Positions 9,047-18,348 of a stretch of 64,000 nucleotides of DNA are shown here, piece by piece. The translations under genes and the position numbers were made by a program. A model generated the notes under the pieces. It ran no database searches. It saw nothing but the letters and a program-made list of their open reading frames with translations, and was not told where the DNA came from. This DNA is from an uncultured Schlesneria sp. (GTDB lineage Bacteria > Planctomycetota > Planctomycetia > Planctomycetales > Planctomycetaceae), in NCBI GenBank assembly GCA_903871875.1, contig CAIQIR010000101.1, positions 1 through 64,000 of the forward strand. Reading direction: 5' to 3'. Each line of letters starts with the position of its first letter. The first letter of the stretch is position 1.

Positions 9047-11092
9047 TCAGTGCGCGAAATGCCGTGCGTGTCGATCGGCGGACTCCACGGCCGGCGTGGG
9101 CGACATCTGGCCTAAAGTCATATGAATCTGCTGCTCGACCATCGCGCGATACTTGCCTCCTTCCGACATCAGTTCCGCATGGGTTCCGGTCTGGCTGATT
9201 CGTCCGTTTTCCATCACAACGATGACATCGGCACCAGCAATCGTACTTAACCGGTGAGCAATGACGAAGCTGGTTCTTCCGCGCATGAGTTGACTGAGGC
9301 TTTGTTGAATCAAACGTTCGCTCTCCGTATCGAGATTGCTGGTCGCTTCATCCAAAATCAGCACTTTTGGATCGGCCAGAATTGCACGGGCGATGGCAAG
9401 TCGCTGCCGTTGTCCACCGCTCAATCGGACGCCTCGTTCTCCGATCACAGTCTGCATGCCATCCGTCATTCTGTCGATGAATTCGGTCGCATTCGCTGCC
9501 ACGGCCGCGGCGCGAACCTCATCTGGGGACGCATCGCGACGGGCGTAGGCGATGTTTTGTCCAATTGTCCCGTCAAACAAAAACACATCTTGTTCGACGA
9601 TCCCCAATAACGAGCGAAACGACTCCACGTCATAATCGCGCAGATCTCGACCATCGAGAGTCACTCGCCCGGAAGTGGGATCATAAAAACGAGCGACCAG
9701 ATTGCTGAGCGTCGTTTTCCCCGCACCGCTGGGACCGACCAGCGCCACCGTTTGCCCCGCCTCCACGACCAGACTGACCTCATTCAATGCGGCCGTATCA
9801 GTGCCCGGATAAGTAAATGAGACATTTTCAAAGGCAATCCGACCGGTAATCTTCTGACGATCGGCCCTGATGGAATCAGGCGTGGAGGGCATCTCACGCG
9901 ATTCTTGTAAGAGGTCAAGAACGCGATCGAGGCCGCTCAGACTGTTTTGAAACTGCGTAGCGCTTGAGGCCAACGTCGCCAGCGGTTCCAGCAACATGAC
10001 CAGATAGACCAGAAACATCATCAGATCACCCACGGTCATATGCCCGTCGAGGACCCGCCAACCACCGTAGAATAACAATCCCGCACTGGCCAACGGAATC
10101 AGCGTCTCCCATACCATTTCCACCAGCCGCATCCACCACCAGGCGTAAAGTTCCTGGCGGGCCATCAGATTGTTCTCGGTGGTGAAGCGAGTCGCTTCCC
10201 GTTTCTGACGACTGAACGCGCGAACAATTCGCATTCCCGCGAAGGCTTCCGTCGCGCTCGCGTCGATCAATTCGCGCTGCTTGCGAATGACGCGGAATTG
10301 AGGACGAATGCGATTAATCCAGGCCCGGTGCGTTAGAAACACGGTCGGCAATAAGAGGATCGCACCCAGCAACATCGTCCAATCCACCCAGGCCAGGATG
10401 ACCAGACTGCCGATCAATTGGATGACGGCCCGCCAAGGGTTAAATAGCATGCCGAAAACCAATTCTCCCACACTACCGCCATCTTCTCGCAAAATCGAAG
10501 CGACCCCACCGGAACGAATTTCCTGCACGCGATGCAGTGGCAGTCGAACGGCGTGTTCGAAGACGCGACGGCGAAGATTCAGTTGAATCTGCTTCGAGAT
10601 TTTCGTGGCAGACCAACGTCCCCAGACGTGAACGAGAATCTTGATCATCGAGACGATCGAAACGGCGATCACGGTCACCAGCAACAGATGCCGAGGATTG
10701 GCCAGCGAGGGAAACCGCTGCAGCCACCCTTCAGGCAGCGTCTTGCCATTCAGTCCATAGTCGATAATGAATTTGGTTCCGGCAGGGGGAAGCAAGCCGA
10801 TTAAAGTCGCCAAAGTCACCGAAACAAGAATCCAGATCACCTGCCGTCGATAAGGTGTCAGCAATTTCAAAAACTGCCAAACGAGTTGCCAGGCTGATCG
10901 AGCGCGATCTTTGGCACTCCGAGTGTCGCTGTTGGAGTGAATACTGCCTCGCGGCAATTGTTTCCGCTTGACCTGTTGTCGGTAAAGCTCAAACCGAGAT
11001 CGACTGCCGGTGGGAAGAACTCCACGAGCCGAAGACGAAGTCGCCGTGGCGGTGGGGTCACTGGATTGAGATTCCGTTGAATGATTGTGCAT
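9047..11092 (-). CDS. ABC exporter, fused membrane and ATPase domains
   Basis: This 681-aa MsbA-like half-transporter starts with a polar, Ser/Arg-rich N-terminus of about 90 residues that is longer than usual. The six-helix membrane domain (about 100-385) is followed by an ATPase domain (about 430-670) with Walker A GPSGAGKTTL, signature LSGGQRQRLAIARAI, Walker B VLILDEATSNLD and the switch His in IAHRLST. It should work as a dimer that exports a lipid, peptide or drug. The frame is open to 11410, but that would overlap the divergent gene and add unlike sequence, so the ATG at 11092 (MHNHSTES) was chosen. It is convergent with the DUF1501 gene, with an 18-bp gap. Confidence 0.94.
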   Translation of the reverse strand: MHNHSTESQSSDPTATATSSSARGVLPTGSRSRFELYRQQVKRKQLPRGSIHSNSDTRSAKDRARSAWQLVWQFLKLLTPYRRQVIWILVSVTLATLIGLLPPAGTKFIIDYGLNGKTLPEGWLQRFPSLANPRHLLLVTVIAVSIVSMIKILVHVWGRWSATKISKQIQLNLRRRVFEHAVRLPLHRVQEIRSGGVASILREDGGSVGELVFGMLFNPWRAVIQLIGSLVILAWVDWTMLLGAILLLPTVFLTHRAWINRIRPQFRVIRKQRELIDASATEAFAGMRIVRAFSRQKREATRFTTENNLMARQELYAWWWMRLVEMVWETLIPLASAGLLFYGGWRVLDGHMTVGDLMMFLVYLVMLLEPLATLASSATQFQNSLSGLDRVLDLLQESREMPSTPDSIRADRQKITGRIAFENVSFTYPGTDTAALNEVSLVVEAGQTVALVGPSGAGKTTLSNLVARFYDPTSGRVTLDGRDLRDYDVESFRSLLGIVEQDVFLFDGTIGQNIAYARRDASPDEVRAAAVAANATEFIDRMTDGMQTVIGERGVRLSGGQRQRLAIARAILADPKVLILDEATSNLDTESERLIQQSLSQLMRGRTSFVIAHRLSTIAGADVIVVMENGRISQTGTHAELMSEGGKYRAMVEQQIHMTLGQMSPTPAVESADRHARHFAH

Positions 11093-11408
11093 ACCAGATT
11101 GTAAGCCCAACAGCGGCGCGGTCGAGTCGCACCGGAAAAGTTTTTCGGCAACGAGAGCTGCACCAATCCAGGAATCACCTCCGATTCGGTTCGCCAAGAT
11201 CTCGTACCATCGCCTGTTCGAGCGATCATCAGGTACGCCAGGCGGACGTAATTGGTGAGTTGGCACTCGGTCTTCGGTGACCCGCAATGCCCCTCCGTCA
11301 TTGATCGTTCGATCGAGATGACCTGCGCGGATTGATCCGTTAAAGTGCGATCTGTGGAAGCTATCGCGAATCGGATTCGCAGGGGTTGACCGTGGCACAG
11401 GAGTACTC
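11093..11408. other. Divergent intergenic region
   Basis: This region between the ABC exporter and the secreted hydrolase gene should hold both promoters. The ABC reading frame stays open across it on the minus strand, but the translation is not transporter-like. I see only a small inverted repeat (GATCG-TT-CGATC at 11303-11314). Confidence 0.4.
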
Positions 11409-14039
11409 ATGAATCGCTATTTCGCGTCCGCCGTGATTTTGGTCGAGTTCATGCTGATCTTGCTGGGCGATATGAGTCAGTCAGTCCTTCTGGCTCAACC
11501 GCCAGCAGGAACGAAATTCCCTTTTGTTCCCGATTCCGTCGCCGTCATTCGTTCTGGTCCCGGCTGGCGATTTCCACAGGACGGCTGGATCGTCGTGCAT
11601 ATCGAAGGATCTCCTTACGAACGAGGCTATCAGCACGGAAAACTACTGGCCCGCGAAATCGTCGATTACTGTCACACGATTGCGAAGATTCGTAATCATC
11701 ATTCACCGGATAAAGCGTGGCGAGATCTGCGACTGTTCGTCAACGCGTTGTTTCTGCGACGATTTGACAAAGAATATCTCAGGGAAATGCAGGGTATCGC
11801 TGACGGAGCGGCGGCGGCAGGAGCGAAGCTCGATGGCCGAGTAATGGATCTGCTCGATATCGTCGTCATCAACGCTGATATCGAAGTCGGTTTTTTGGAA
11901 TCGGCGCTGGAAGGAACCGCTACGGGTATTGATGCAGAGCATTTTCGCGGGCGGCATGGCTCGCCACCCCGTGCGGCACATCGTGAACATTGCAGCGCGT
12001 TTATTGCCAATGGCCCCGCCACGGCCGACGGCAAAATCGTGGCCGGCCATATCACAATGTCAGATATTTCCTGCGTCCGTTTTTTTAATATCTGGCTCGA
12101 CATTCAGCCGGTTGACGGGCACCGGATGGTCTTTCAAACGTTCCCTGGCGGAATTCAAAGTGGCCTCGACTATTACATCAACAGTGCAGGCCTGATTGTC
12201 TGCGAGACAACGATTCAACAGACCAAGTTCAAACCAGAAGGGGAAATGGTCGCCTCACGCATTCGTCGAGCGATCCAGTATGCCGACTCGATCAACCGCT
12301 GCACCGAGATTTTGACGTCCTCCAATAACGGCCTTTATACGAACGAGTGGTTGATTGGCGATATCAAAACCAATGAAATTGCCATGTTCGAACTGGGTAC
12401 AGAGACAACGCGATTATGGCGAAGTAGTAAAAATGAATGGATCGCCGGAACAACCGGCTTTTACTGGGGCTGCAACAACGTGAAGGATGTCGGTGTCTTC
12501 AAAGAGACCGTCGCTGATCTGGGTGCGAAACCGGCCAATCTGGTCCTGCATCCGCGCCTGCGAGATGAAGCGTGGATCAAGCTGTTCCACCAACGTCGTG
12601 GAAAGATTGACGAAGCGTTTGGATTCGAAGCATTCTCGACACCACCTCTGGTTGCATTTCCGTCCTGCGACGCCAAGTTCACCACCGCCGCCATGGCGAA
12701 AGACCTGAAAACGTGGGCGTTATTTGGCCCTCCGCTCGGTCGGACCTGGCTGCCCTCGGAAAGCGATCACGAAGATCTCCCCTCGATACAGCCACTCGTC
12801 TCCAATGAATGGACACTGATTGACACGCGGGGAGTCACACTTCCTGCGAACAAATTGGACAAGGGATCCAAGCGACGCATTGTCGACCTCGAAACATTTA
12901 TCAAGAAAGAAGAACCGCAGCATGTCGAATTCGATGCAGCGCACCCCTACGCCTGGCGGGGCACGTTGCTTCCAAAGACAGATGGCGACATCTGGTTGGC
13001 CGCCGCCTTTTCCGACTTTGAAAAGGTCGTAGCCCTCGAACATGCGATCGCATTGGACAAGGCGTCAGCCAGTCGCTCATCGTCCGATGACGACGACAGT
13101 GACGATGATGATGCCGAAAACGACAAGGATGATTCGTCATCGGGCTCGTCGAAAGAAGACTCGAAGCGTGATGGGCGCGATCTCATCGATCTGGCTCTCT
13201 TTCAGCACGAATCGAAATGGCTGACCGCCGTTCGCCGTACTGGCCGCGACATCCCTCTGTCCGAGACGCATCCCGACCCGGCCCAAAGCGATTGGTACCG
13301 AATCGCAGCGGGGAAGGGCGTGATGCTGCTGGCCGCACTCCGCAAGCAGATCGGCACTGAATCGTTTACTCGCTATCTCGACGAATTCGGTCTGGCTCAT
13401 GCTGGACAGGATGTGACCACAGATCAGTTTCGAACTCATCTCAAACAGGTCGCAGGAGCCGACGCGGTCGCAACGATGGATCGCTGGCTGACCGGCAACA
13501 TGAGCGACGAATTCAAGTCGCATAATCCCTGGACAATTTTTTCGCATGAAGTCGCACCAGATCGCGTGTTGATCGTTTATGGAACGCTGCATGATCGAGT
13601 GGCCCACAAGGAAGCGGCGCAACACCTGCAGACGGAAATTGTCCGTCGTTTCGCCAACGTCTGGCCCCCCATCAAAACAGATGAAGAAGTCACCGACGAC
13701 GATCTCTCGTCGCACGACTTGCTGCTGATCGGCCACCGATTTACCAATCGAGTCAGTGCCCGGTGCGCGGATAAATCTTCCACATTTCCCGTTCAGTTCG
13801 GGCGTCAATCGTTCCAAATTGCCGGCGAGACCTATGCACATCCCGATACTTGGATTATCGCCGCCGGGGAAAACCCCTTCGGTCCACGTTATTCCGCGGT
13901 CCTGTTTGCAGGACTGAGTGCTACGTCCACCTGGCGATCAGTTCGGAACCTGCCAGACCCGAAGGATCCGAACCCTCAAATCATGCTCAATGTCGCCGGA
14001 AAAAAAACTCGCAAGTTTCATCTGCGCGAACCGAAGTGA
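11409..14039 (+). CDS. Secreted C45/phospholipase B-like hydrolase with C-terminal extension
   Basis: This 876-aa secreted protein has a signal peptide (about 1-30) and an N-terminal half like the C45 acyltransferase/phospholipase B-like group of Ntn hydrolases: IEGSPYERGYQHGKLLA (65-81), candidate nucleophile C195 in EHCSAFIANG, then GKIVAGHITMSD, FPGGIQSGLDYYINSAG and TNEWLIGDIKTNEIAMFE. In this fold the Cys normally becomes N-terminal by self-cleavage. A Ser/Asp/Lys linker (about 555-595) separates it from a second half whose segment ESFTRYLDEFGLAHAG resembles the C-terminal part of M1 peptidases, without a visible zinc site. It probably cleaves amide or ester bonds outside the cytoplasm. 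The substrate is unknown. Confidence 0.8.
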   Translation: MNRYFASAVILVEFMLILLGDMSQSVLLAQPPAGTKFPFVPDSVAVIRSGPGWRFPQDGWIVVHIEGSPYERGYQHGKLLAREIVDYCHTIAKIRNHHSPDKAWRDLRLFVNALFLRRFDKEYLREMQGIADGAAAAGAKLDGRVMDLLDIVVINADIEVGFLESALEGTATGIDAEHFRGRHGSPPRAAHREHCSAFIANGPATADGKIVAGHITMSDISCVRFFNIWLDIQPVDGHRMVFQTFPGGIQSGLDYYINSAGLIVCETTIQQTKFKPEGEMVASRIRRAIQYADSINRCTEILTSSNNGLYTNEWLIGDIKTNEIAMFELGTETTRLWRSSKNEWIAGTTGFYWGCNNVKDVGVFKETVADLGAKPANLVLHPRLRDEAWIKLFHQRRGKIDEAFGFEAFSTPPLVAFPSCDAKFTTAAMAKDLKTWALFGPPLGRTWLPSESDHEDLPSIQPLVSNEWTLIDTRGVTLPANKLDKGSKRRIVDLETFIKKEEPQHVEFDAAHPYAWRGTLLPKTDGDIWLAAAFSDFEKVVALEHAIALDKASASRSSSDDDDSDDDDAENDKDDSSSGSSKEDSKRDGRDLIDLALFQHESKWLTAVRRTGRDIPLSETHPDPAQSDWYRIAAGKGVMLLAALRKQIGTESFTRYLDEFGLAHAGQDVTTDQFRTHLKQVAGADAVATMDRWLTGNMSDEFKSHNPWTIFSHEVAPDRVLIVYGTLHDRVAHKEAAQHLQTEIVRRFANVWPPIKTDEEVTDDDLSSHDLLLIGHRFTNRVSARCADKSSTFPVQFGRQSFQIAGETYAHPDTWIIAAGENPFGPRYSAVLFAGLSATSTWRSVRNLPDPKDPNPQIMLNVAGKKTRKFHLREPK

Positions 14040-14044
14040 CTCGA

Positions 14045-14512
14045 TCACTCCTTAACTTCGGCCCAAACGACCAGTTCGACAGCCGCGTTCAAGGGCAATT
14101 CATTGACCCCGACCGCAATTCGAGTGTGTTTGCCTGCATCGCCAAACGCTTGGACGAGCAATTCCGACGCGCCATTAATCACTTGCGGCTGCTTGGAAAA
14201 GCCATCCGCGGATTGAACAAAGCCTTCCACACGAACAATTCGCGTGACTCGATCGAGATCCCCCACGCAGGCCTTGATTTGCGCTAGCGCATTCAAGGCA
14301 CACATCCGGGCAGCATGAAAGGCCTCTTCTTCACGAAGTGCGATCCCGACTTTTCCCTTGAACATCAGTTCCTTACCGACCACCGGCAACTGGCCACTGG
14401 TCACAACCAGATTTCCCATGCGAATCACCGGAACGTAAAAACCCACCGCCTCTGGGGCAGTGGGAACGGTATGCCCTAATTCTGACAGACGTTTTTCGAC
14501 AATACCGGCCAT
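14045..14512 (-). CDS. RidA family protein
   Basis: This 155-aa protein belongs to the longer RidA/YjgF branch (YjgF-YER057c-UK114 'like_1'). It shows the core [10 protein letters not shown], the [22 protein letters not shown] helix-strand segment and the C-terminal [23 protein letters not shown], where the Arg matches the acid-binding Arg of RidA. Family members hydrolyse reactive enamine/imine intermediates in the cytoplasm; members of this branch are less well studied. The frame opens further upstream, but AAGGAG lies 8 nt before this ATG and fixes the start. It is convergent with the hydrolase gene, 5 bp apart. Confidence 0.9.
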   Translation of the reverse strand: MAGIVEKRLSELGHTVPTAPEAVGFYVPVIRMGNLVVTSGQLPVVGKELMFKGKVGIALREEEAFHAARMCALNALAQIKACVGDLDRVTRIVRVEGFVQSADGFSKQPQVINGASELLVQAFGDAGKHTRIAVGVNELPLNAAVELVVWAEVKE

Positions 14513-14668
14513 GAAACAAACTCCTTGAACAGCAGGAAACATCCGGATCGACGTAGCGGCCATCGCCATTCTGGAGCGACAGGTTATCATACTCCGCACG
14601 TCAGCAGTGATGGCTGCCCCCGTCTTTTTAATCGATCTTCTTACTCAAAACGACAAAGAGAATTTCCC

Positions 14669-15154
14669 ATGTTAGACAATGTCATCGCAGTCAACGAAGC
14701 ATTGATTCGGCAATTCAACAAAACGGCCACCGACATCCCCGAAGACGAGTTATTCCATCCCTCGGTCGGACATGGCCATCCTCCCGTCTGGATTCTGGGG
14801 CACCTGGCCATCGTTGGTGAGCAGGGACAAAAGCTGCTGGGTGGTTCGATCACTCATCGCGAATGGCTTCCGCTATTTGGAATGGGCTCATCGGACATCG
14901 TTGCGTCGAGCGAAAGCCTGACCAGGAATTCATTGACTTCCACCGTCAACGAGACCTATCAGACGCTCAGAAGCCTGGCCGCCGCCGCCGACGAGAGTTC
15001 CTTGTCTGGTCCCTTGAATATCGAATTCTTTGAGGGAACACCGATCAAAACCATCGGACAGTGTGTCTCACTGATCCTGACCAGCCATTTTGGATTCCAT
15101 CTCGCGCAGCTCTCGTGCTGCCGCCGGACGGCGGGGTTCGGCCCCCTGTTTTAG
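14669..15154 (+). CDS. DinB-like family protein
   Basis: This 161-aa protein fits the DinB/YfiT-like four-helix family. It opens with a helix (NEALIRQFNKTATDIPEDEL), continues with WILGHLAIVGEQG, whose His is a probable metal ligand, and ends with HFGFHLAQLSCCRRTAGFGP, the typical C-terminal HxxxH segment and QL..RR signature. Some members are thiol-dependent metalloenzymes; the reaction here is unknown. The open frame begins at 14525, but the first 48 residues are unlike the family and the ATG at 14669 follows a purine-rich ACAAAGAG. A perfect inverted-repeat terminator lies 19 bp past the stop. Confidence 0.82.
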   Translation: MLDNVIAVNEALIRQFNKTATDIPEDELFHPSVGHGHPPVWILGHLAIVGEQGQKLLGGSITHREWLPLFGMGSSDIVASSESLTRNSLTSTVNETYQTLRSLAAAADESSLSGPLNIEFFEGTPIKTIGQCVSLILTSHFGFHLAQLSCCRRTAGFGPLF

Positions 15155-15172
15155 ACCCCACAGCGAACGTCA

Positions 15173-15218
15173 AAAATGCAGAACGGGAACTTCATGCGAA
15201 GTTCCCGTTCTGCATTTT
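15173..15218. terminator. Bidirectional intrinsic terminator, 20-bp perfect inverted repeat
   Basis: The arms at 15173-15192 (AAAATGCAGAACGGGAACTT) and 15199-15218 are perfect complements around the 6-nt loop CATGCG. The stem has an A-run on one edge and a T-run on the other, so each strand gives a GC-rich hairpin ending in U residues. It lies between the convergent DinB-like gene and the secreted Cys-rich protein gene and can end transcription from both sides. Confidence 0.85.
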
Positions 15219-15279
15219 CATTTCTCGGACGATCCGACTCGTTCCAGCCGGCGTTCCGCATTTATCGGCAACCTGCGCT

Positions 15280-16263
15280 CTAATAACCGATCCGTCGAAT
15301 GTGGCCGCTGGCCGCCGAATTAGTCGGCGGAAGAGGAGCCGAATTCAAAGTCGGACTTGGTGATGGCAGGACGACTTGTGGCTGGGGCAGCGGGTAAGGA
15401 ACCGTTCCCGATTCATAGGTGACCGCATCGGGTGGAAGTGTCGCGGGAGATTGCGTTTCGACCGGAACGGGCGCCTTCTGATCGGCCGGAACTGGCGTCG
15501 GACGAATCGAAGGAACAACAGACCCTGGACCGTTTCCATCCTGTGGATTGGTGTTCGTCGGAGTAGGGCAAGAATCCATCACACCATATCCATTTGGACA
15601 ATATCCACTTCGGCATCGTCCGAATCCGCCGTTGTAATTGACGGCTTGGATGGCCGGGGCGTGGATATGCCACTGGGCGGGAATCGGTCGCTCAGGCACT
15701 CGATTCGGCTGGGGCTGCCAGAAGGGGACATGCTGATAATAAAATCCCAATTGAGTCGTATCGGTGGGTTGATAAACCATCGGAGCCTGCGAGCGACTGT
15801 AGTCGGCTCCGGCCCCGTACCACTGAGCCGGGAAGTAACTGGTGTACTCGACTCCACGACGATGCAGAGGATATTTCGCGGGAGGTGAATATCCGTAGTC
15901 GGGCGAATGCTTGCAGCAATGTTCGTTAAAGCAGCCGCCATGACCTCCCTGGCAGTACGGACATTGACCGGCGCCACCGGGACAACTTCCGTCCGGACAA
16001 TATCCGTTTGAAATGCCCCCCTTGACGCCTGTCGCGGCCGCGGTCGGATCAGTGCTCGGCGCCGTCGCAGTCGTGTTTTGATAACTGCTGACCTGTGTCA
16101 CTCGCGGACTTGCGGCCGGTCGAGCGTTCGTCCGCATCCGACCGTCGGTAATCCGCACGATCCCTTCGGACGAGTAATTCTGTTGTGCGAACACATTCAT
16201 CGTCGCACCCACCGACAACAGAAACGCGGCCGTCATCAATCCGTTTGATTTTCTGGAACTCAT
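15280..16263 (-). CDS. Secreted Cys-rich and Pro-rich protein of unknown function
   Basis: This 327-aa protein has a signal peptide (about 1-26, ending VFAQ) and no recognised catalytic domain. A Cys cluster at residues 89-117 holds seven cysteines (C89, C94, C101, C104, C111, C116, C117) in Gly/Asp-rich sequence, with a related patch later (FGRCRSGYCPNGYG). Such spacing could bind metal or form disulfides. The last third is Pro/Thr/Val-rich (VPVETQSPATLPP). The ATG at 16263 follows AAAGGGAAACG. It is first of four secreted-protein genes on this strand. The cysteines and signal are seen; an envelope location is inferred. Confidence 0.75.
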   Translation of the reverse strand: MSSRKSNGLMTAAFLLSVGATMNVFAQQNYSSEGIVRITDGRMRTNARPAASPRVTQVSSYQNTTATAPSTDPTAAATGVKGGISNGYCPDGSCPGGAGQCPYCQGGHGGCFNEHCCKHSPDYGYSPPAKYPLHRRGVEYTSYFPAQWYGAGADYSRSQAPMVYQPTDTTQLGFYYQHVPFWQPQPNRVPERPIPAQWHIHAPAIQAVNYNGGFGRCRSGYCPNGYGVMDSCPTPTNTNPQDGNGPGSVVPSIRPTPVPADQKAPVPVETQSPATLPPDAVTYESGTVPYPLPQPQVVLPSPSPTLNSAPLPPTNSAASGHIRRIGY

Positions 16264-16367
16264 CGTTTCCCTTTCATCGCCGATCGGATCCAATCCGCAG
16301 CGAAAACCATGCTGAATAGCCGCGATCTGCGGTGTTTGAAAGCGATGTCATCGTCCGTAAGCCGGGA

Positions 16368-17195
16368 TTAGTAAGCCGGATGAGACACAGGCACCAGGCG
16401 ACTCGATGGGATGCCATTCCCATATTCATAAGTATGTCCCACCACCGGCGCAAGCGGCACGGCCATGGGAATCCCATATCCCTGTGCGGCGTAAGCCTGC
16501 CCATCGCGTGGATCGCTGTAGGTTGGGTTGACGGGATAGACACGCGCATAGTGTCCTGCCCAGGGAACTCCCTTTCCGCCCCCGCCCGTGGGAATGAAAT
16601 AACCAAATTTACATTTGAAATAGTCGATCATCGCGTTGCCGGAAGGATCGTGATTACAGACCACGGGTCCAATCGGGCCGTTATAGGCGACCGTTCCCGG
16701 CGTCGCGGCGAGGTTCTGCTCGAACGCCAGACTTTGAGCCTGGGTTCTGGCGCGAAGTCCCGATCCCCACGTGTCGCTCGCTTGCCAATCCTGGTATCGC
16801 CAATTTGTATTTTGCAAATCTTGACGCGGCACCGTGGTCCAGCCGGTATAGGCATAGTTAGCGGTCGAAGGCCTCGTGTCTGGATTGACCACCATGGGGT
16901 AGCCTCCGCCGTCTCCCGTCGGGGTCTGGACAATCGGGGGAGCGGGTGGTGCGTAGGCTTCTTCCGGTTGGACCTGGCTTGCCTGCCGGACGGGACCGCT
17001 CACGACGTTTCTCGTTTGTTGATTTTGCTGAGGCAACTGTTGTTGTGGTTGCTGCACTTGTTGCGGGGCTCGCGCTTGCGAGACTCGCACGGTCCCAAAT
17101 GGGCCGGCATCCTGAGCCACCAGAGTCGTGGTCGAGCAAGTGCTGACACCGACGACAATCGCGCTCTGTACAAAACATTTCCATAAAGACTTCAT
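16368..17195 (-). CDS. Secreted Tyr/Pro/Gln-rich protein of unknown function
   Basis: This 275-aa protein has a signal peptide (about 1-28, ending TLVAQD), a Gln-rich low-complexity stretch (about 43-62, with QQVQQPQQQLPQQNQQ), and a Tyr/Gly-rich C-terminal half with PVVCNHDPSGNAMIDYFKCK and HYARVYPVNPTYSDPRDGQ. No enzyme motif is visible. The leader AGAAGGATTCGCGAT before the ATG resembles those of the next two secreted-protein genes, which supports this start. It probably belongs to the envelope. The family is not recognised. Confidence 0.75.
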   Translation of the reverse strand: MKSLWKCFVQSAIVVGVSTCSTTTLVAQDAGPFGTVRVSQARAPQQVQQPQQQLPQQNQQTRNVVSGPVRQASQVQPEEAYAPPAPPIVQTPTGDGGGYPMVVNPDTRPSTANYAYTGWTTVPRQDLQNTNWRYQDWQASDTWGSGLRARTQAQSLAFEQNLAATPGTVAYNGPIGPVVCNHDPSGNAMIDYFKCKFGYFIPTGGGGKGVPWAGHYARVYPVNPTYSDPRDGQAYAAQGYGIPMAVPLAPVVGHTYEYGNGIPSSRLVPVSHPAY

Positions 17196-17328
17196 ATCGC
17201 GAATCCTTCTGTTCACGCCGGTTTGGCAAACGCCCAGGATCTAACCCAGATGGTTCACCAGACAAACCACCGTGGAGACTTCCCGCAGCTTGGGGTTTCA
17301 AAATATTTTCGACGACCAGTGATCTCTG

Positions 17329-17697
17329 TCAGTCTCGATCCCAGACCGCAGGACCATGTCCCGAGATATAGGAGAACCACCACTTCGTGCAGTCTGCTTT
17401 TCGTCGTACGCATCGATGAACATTTCGCGGAGTCTGGCAAAGACACCGACCAAGGCAGGGTGGTGACGCGACTTCACAATCGTCCGTGACTTCGTCACGC
17501 CCGTTCGACGCCGTATGGAAACTGGCCGGCGTCACGTACGACGAGGTACTCGGCGAAGGGACGCCCGAGCCGCCAACCTGACTGATTTCCAATGGTGGAG
17601 GCAAGGCGGACTTGTCGACCGACCATCCCAGCGTTGGACAGCCCAACCAGATGATGATGAAAGTTAACCGCAATCCGTCGCTGAATTGCCGAGGCAT
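17329..17697 (-). CDS. Small secreted protein, possibly frameshifted
   Basis: This 122-aa ORF has a plausible signal peptide (LRLTFIIIWLGCPTLGWS, residues 9-26) and a Pro/Ser-rich segment. The ATG is preceded by AGGGGGGGATTCGTC, close to the leader GGAGGGGATTCG of the gene upstream. The last 40 residues look random. The overlapping frame at 17298-17498 encodes a more protein-like segment (VFARLREMFIDAYDEKQTA), so the real protein may switch frame near 17460-17490. I recognise no family. Without the shared leader I would not have called it. Confidence 0.45.
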   Translation of the reverse strand: MPRQFSDGLRLTFIIIWLGCPTLGWSVDKSALPPPLEISQVGGSGVPSPSTSSYVTPASFHTASNGRDEVTDDCEVASPPCLGRCLCQTPRNVHRCVRRKADCTKWWFSYISGHGPAVWDRD

Positions 17698-17739
17698 GAC
17701 GAATCCCCCCCTCGCTCAAGCAGCCTTACCGCCCCTGTG

Positions 17740-18348
17740 TCATCGCCAATTGCCATGGCTATTGAGGGTCGCCGGCGGATGCCAGAAGGCACCAGACAAG
17801 AGCCCCGGATAGCTTGAACGATATTTCACCTGGACCATCGTTCCTTGAAGTTCCCACTTCTCGTGCGAACGAACGCCCAATGGCGTCACGATCCAGCCAC
17901 CTTTCACACGATGGTAGAACGGTGGATAAATCGCGCGGTAAGTGTGCGGATAAAGCATTTCCTGAGGAGCAAATGCCTGGTTGGTGATCATCGTCGATCC
18001 CTGCCAGATCGGAATGTTCGGCCGGGGAGTGGGGTACATCGGGGCCCCCAATCGGATGTAACCTGGTTGCTGAATCGGTCCGGCCGGAACCGCGTTGCGG
18101 CTTAAATCGGCATCAACGGGCATCGGTGGCGTTCCCGGGGCAGCGGAATCGGCAGCCCGGTAATACGATGCCGATCTCGGCATACCTTGCCCCGGTCTGC
18201 CCGACATCGCTTGATCCGGAATCTGTGTCGGGATCAACATCGGACGTGAGGCGGACGGATCCAGCACTTGGTCTTGGGCATGGATCGAAGGCATCATTAA
18301 GGCGGCCAAAACCACGGTAAAAGCGGCGGCCAATTTGCGGCGAGACAT
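17740..18348 (-). CDS. Secreted protein of unknown function
   Basis: This 202-aa protein has a clear signal peptide (about 1-24, ending PSIHAQD), a Pro/Ala/Met-rich middle part, and a better-ordered C-terminal segment (about 135-185) with YPHTYRAIYPPFYHRVKGG and WELQGTMVQVKYRSSYPG. No catalytic motif is visible. The ATG follows GGAGGGG with 5 nt spacing. It is the promoter-proximal gene of the four-gene minus-strand cluster and is divergent from the topoisomerase operon. Confidence 0.78.
   Translation of the reverse strand: MSRRKLAAAFTVVLAALMMPSIHAQDQVLDPSASRPMLIPTQIPDQAMSGRPGQGMPRSASYYRAADSAAPGTPPMPVDADLSRNAVPAGPIQQPGYIRLGAPMYPTPRPNIPIWQGSTMITNQAFAPQEMLYPHTYRAIYPPFYHRVKGGWIVTPLGVRSHEKWELQGTMVQVKYRSSYPGLLSGAFWHPPATLNSHGNWR

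Noticed and set aside
11093-11410. N-terminal extension of the ABC exporter to 11410
   Set aside because: The translation is not transporter-like and would overlap the start of the divergent hydrolase gene.
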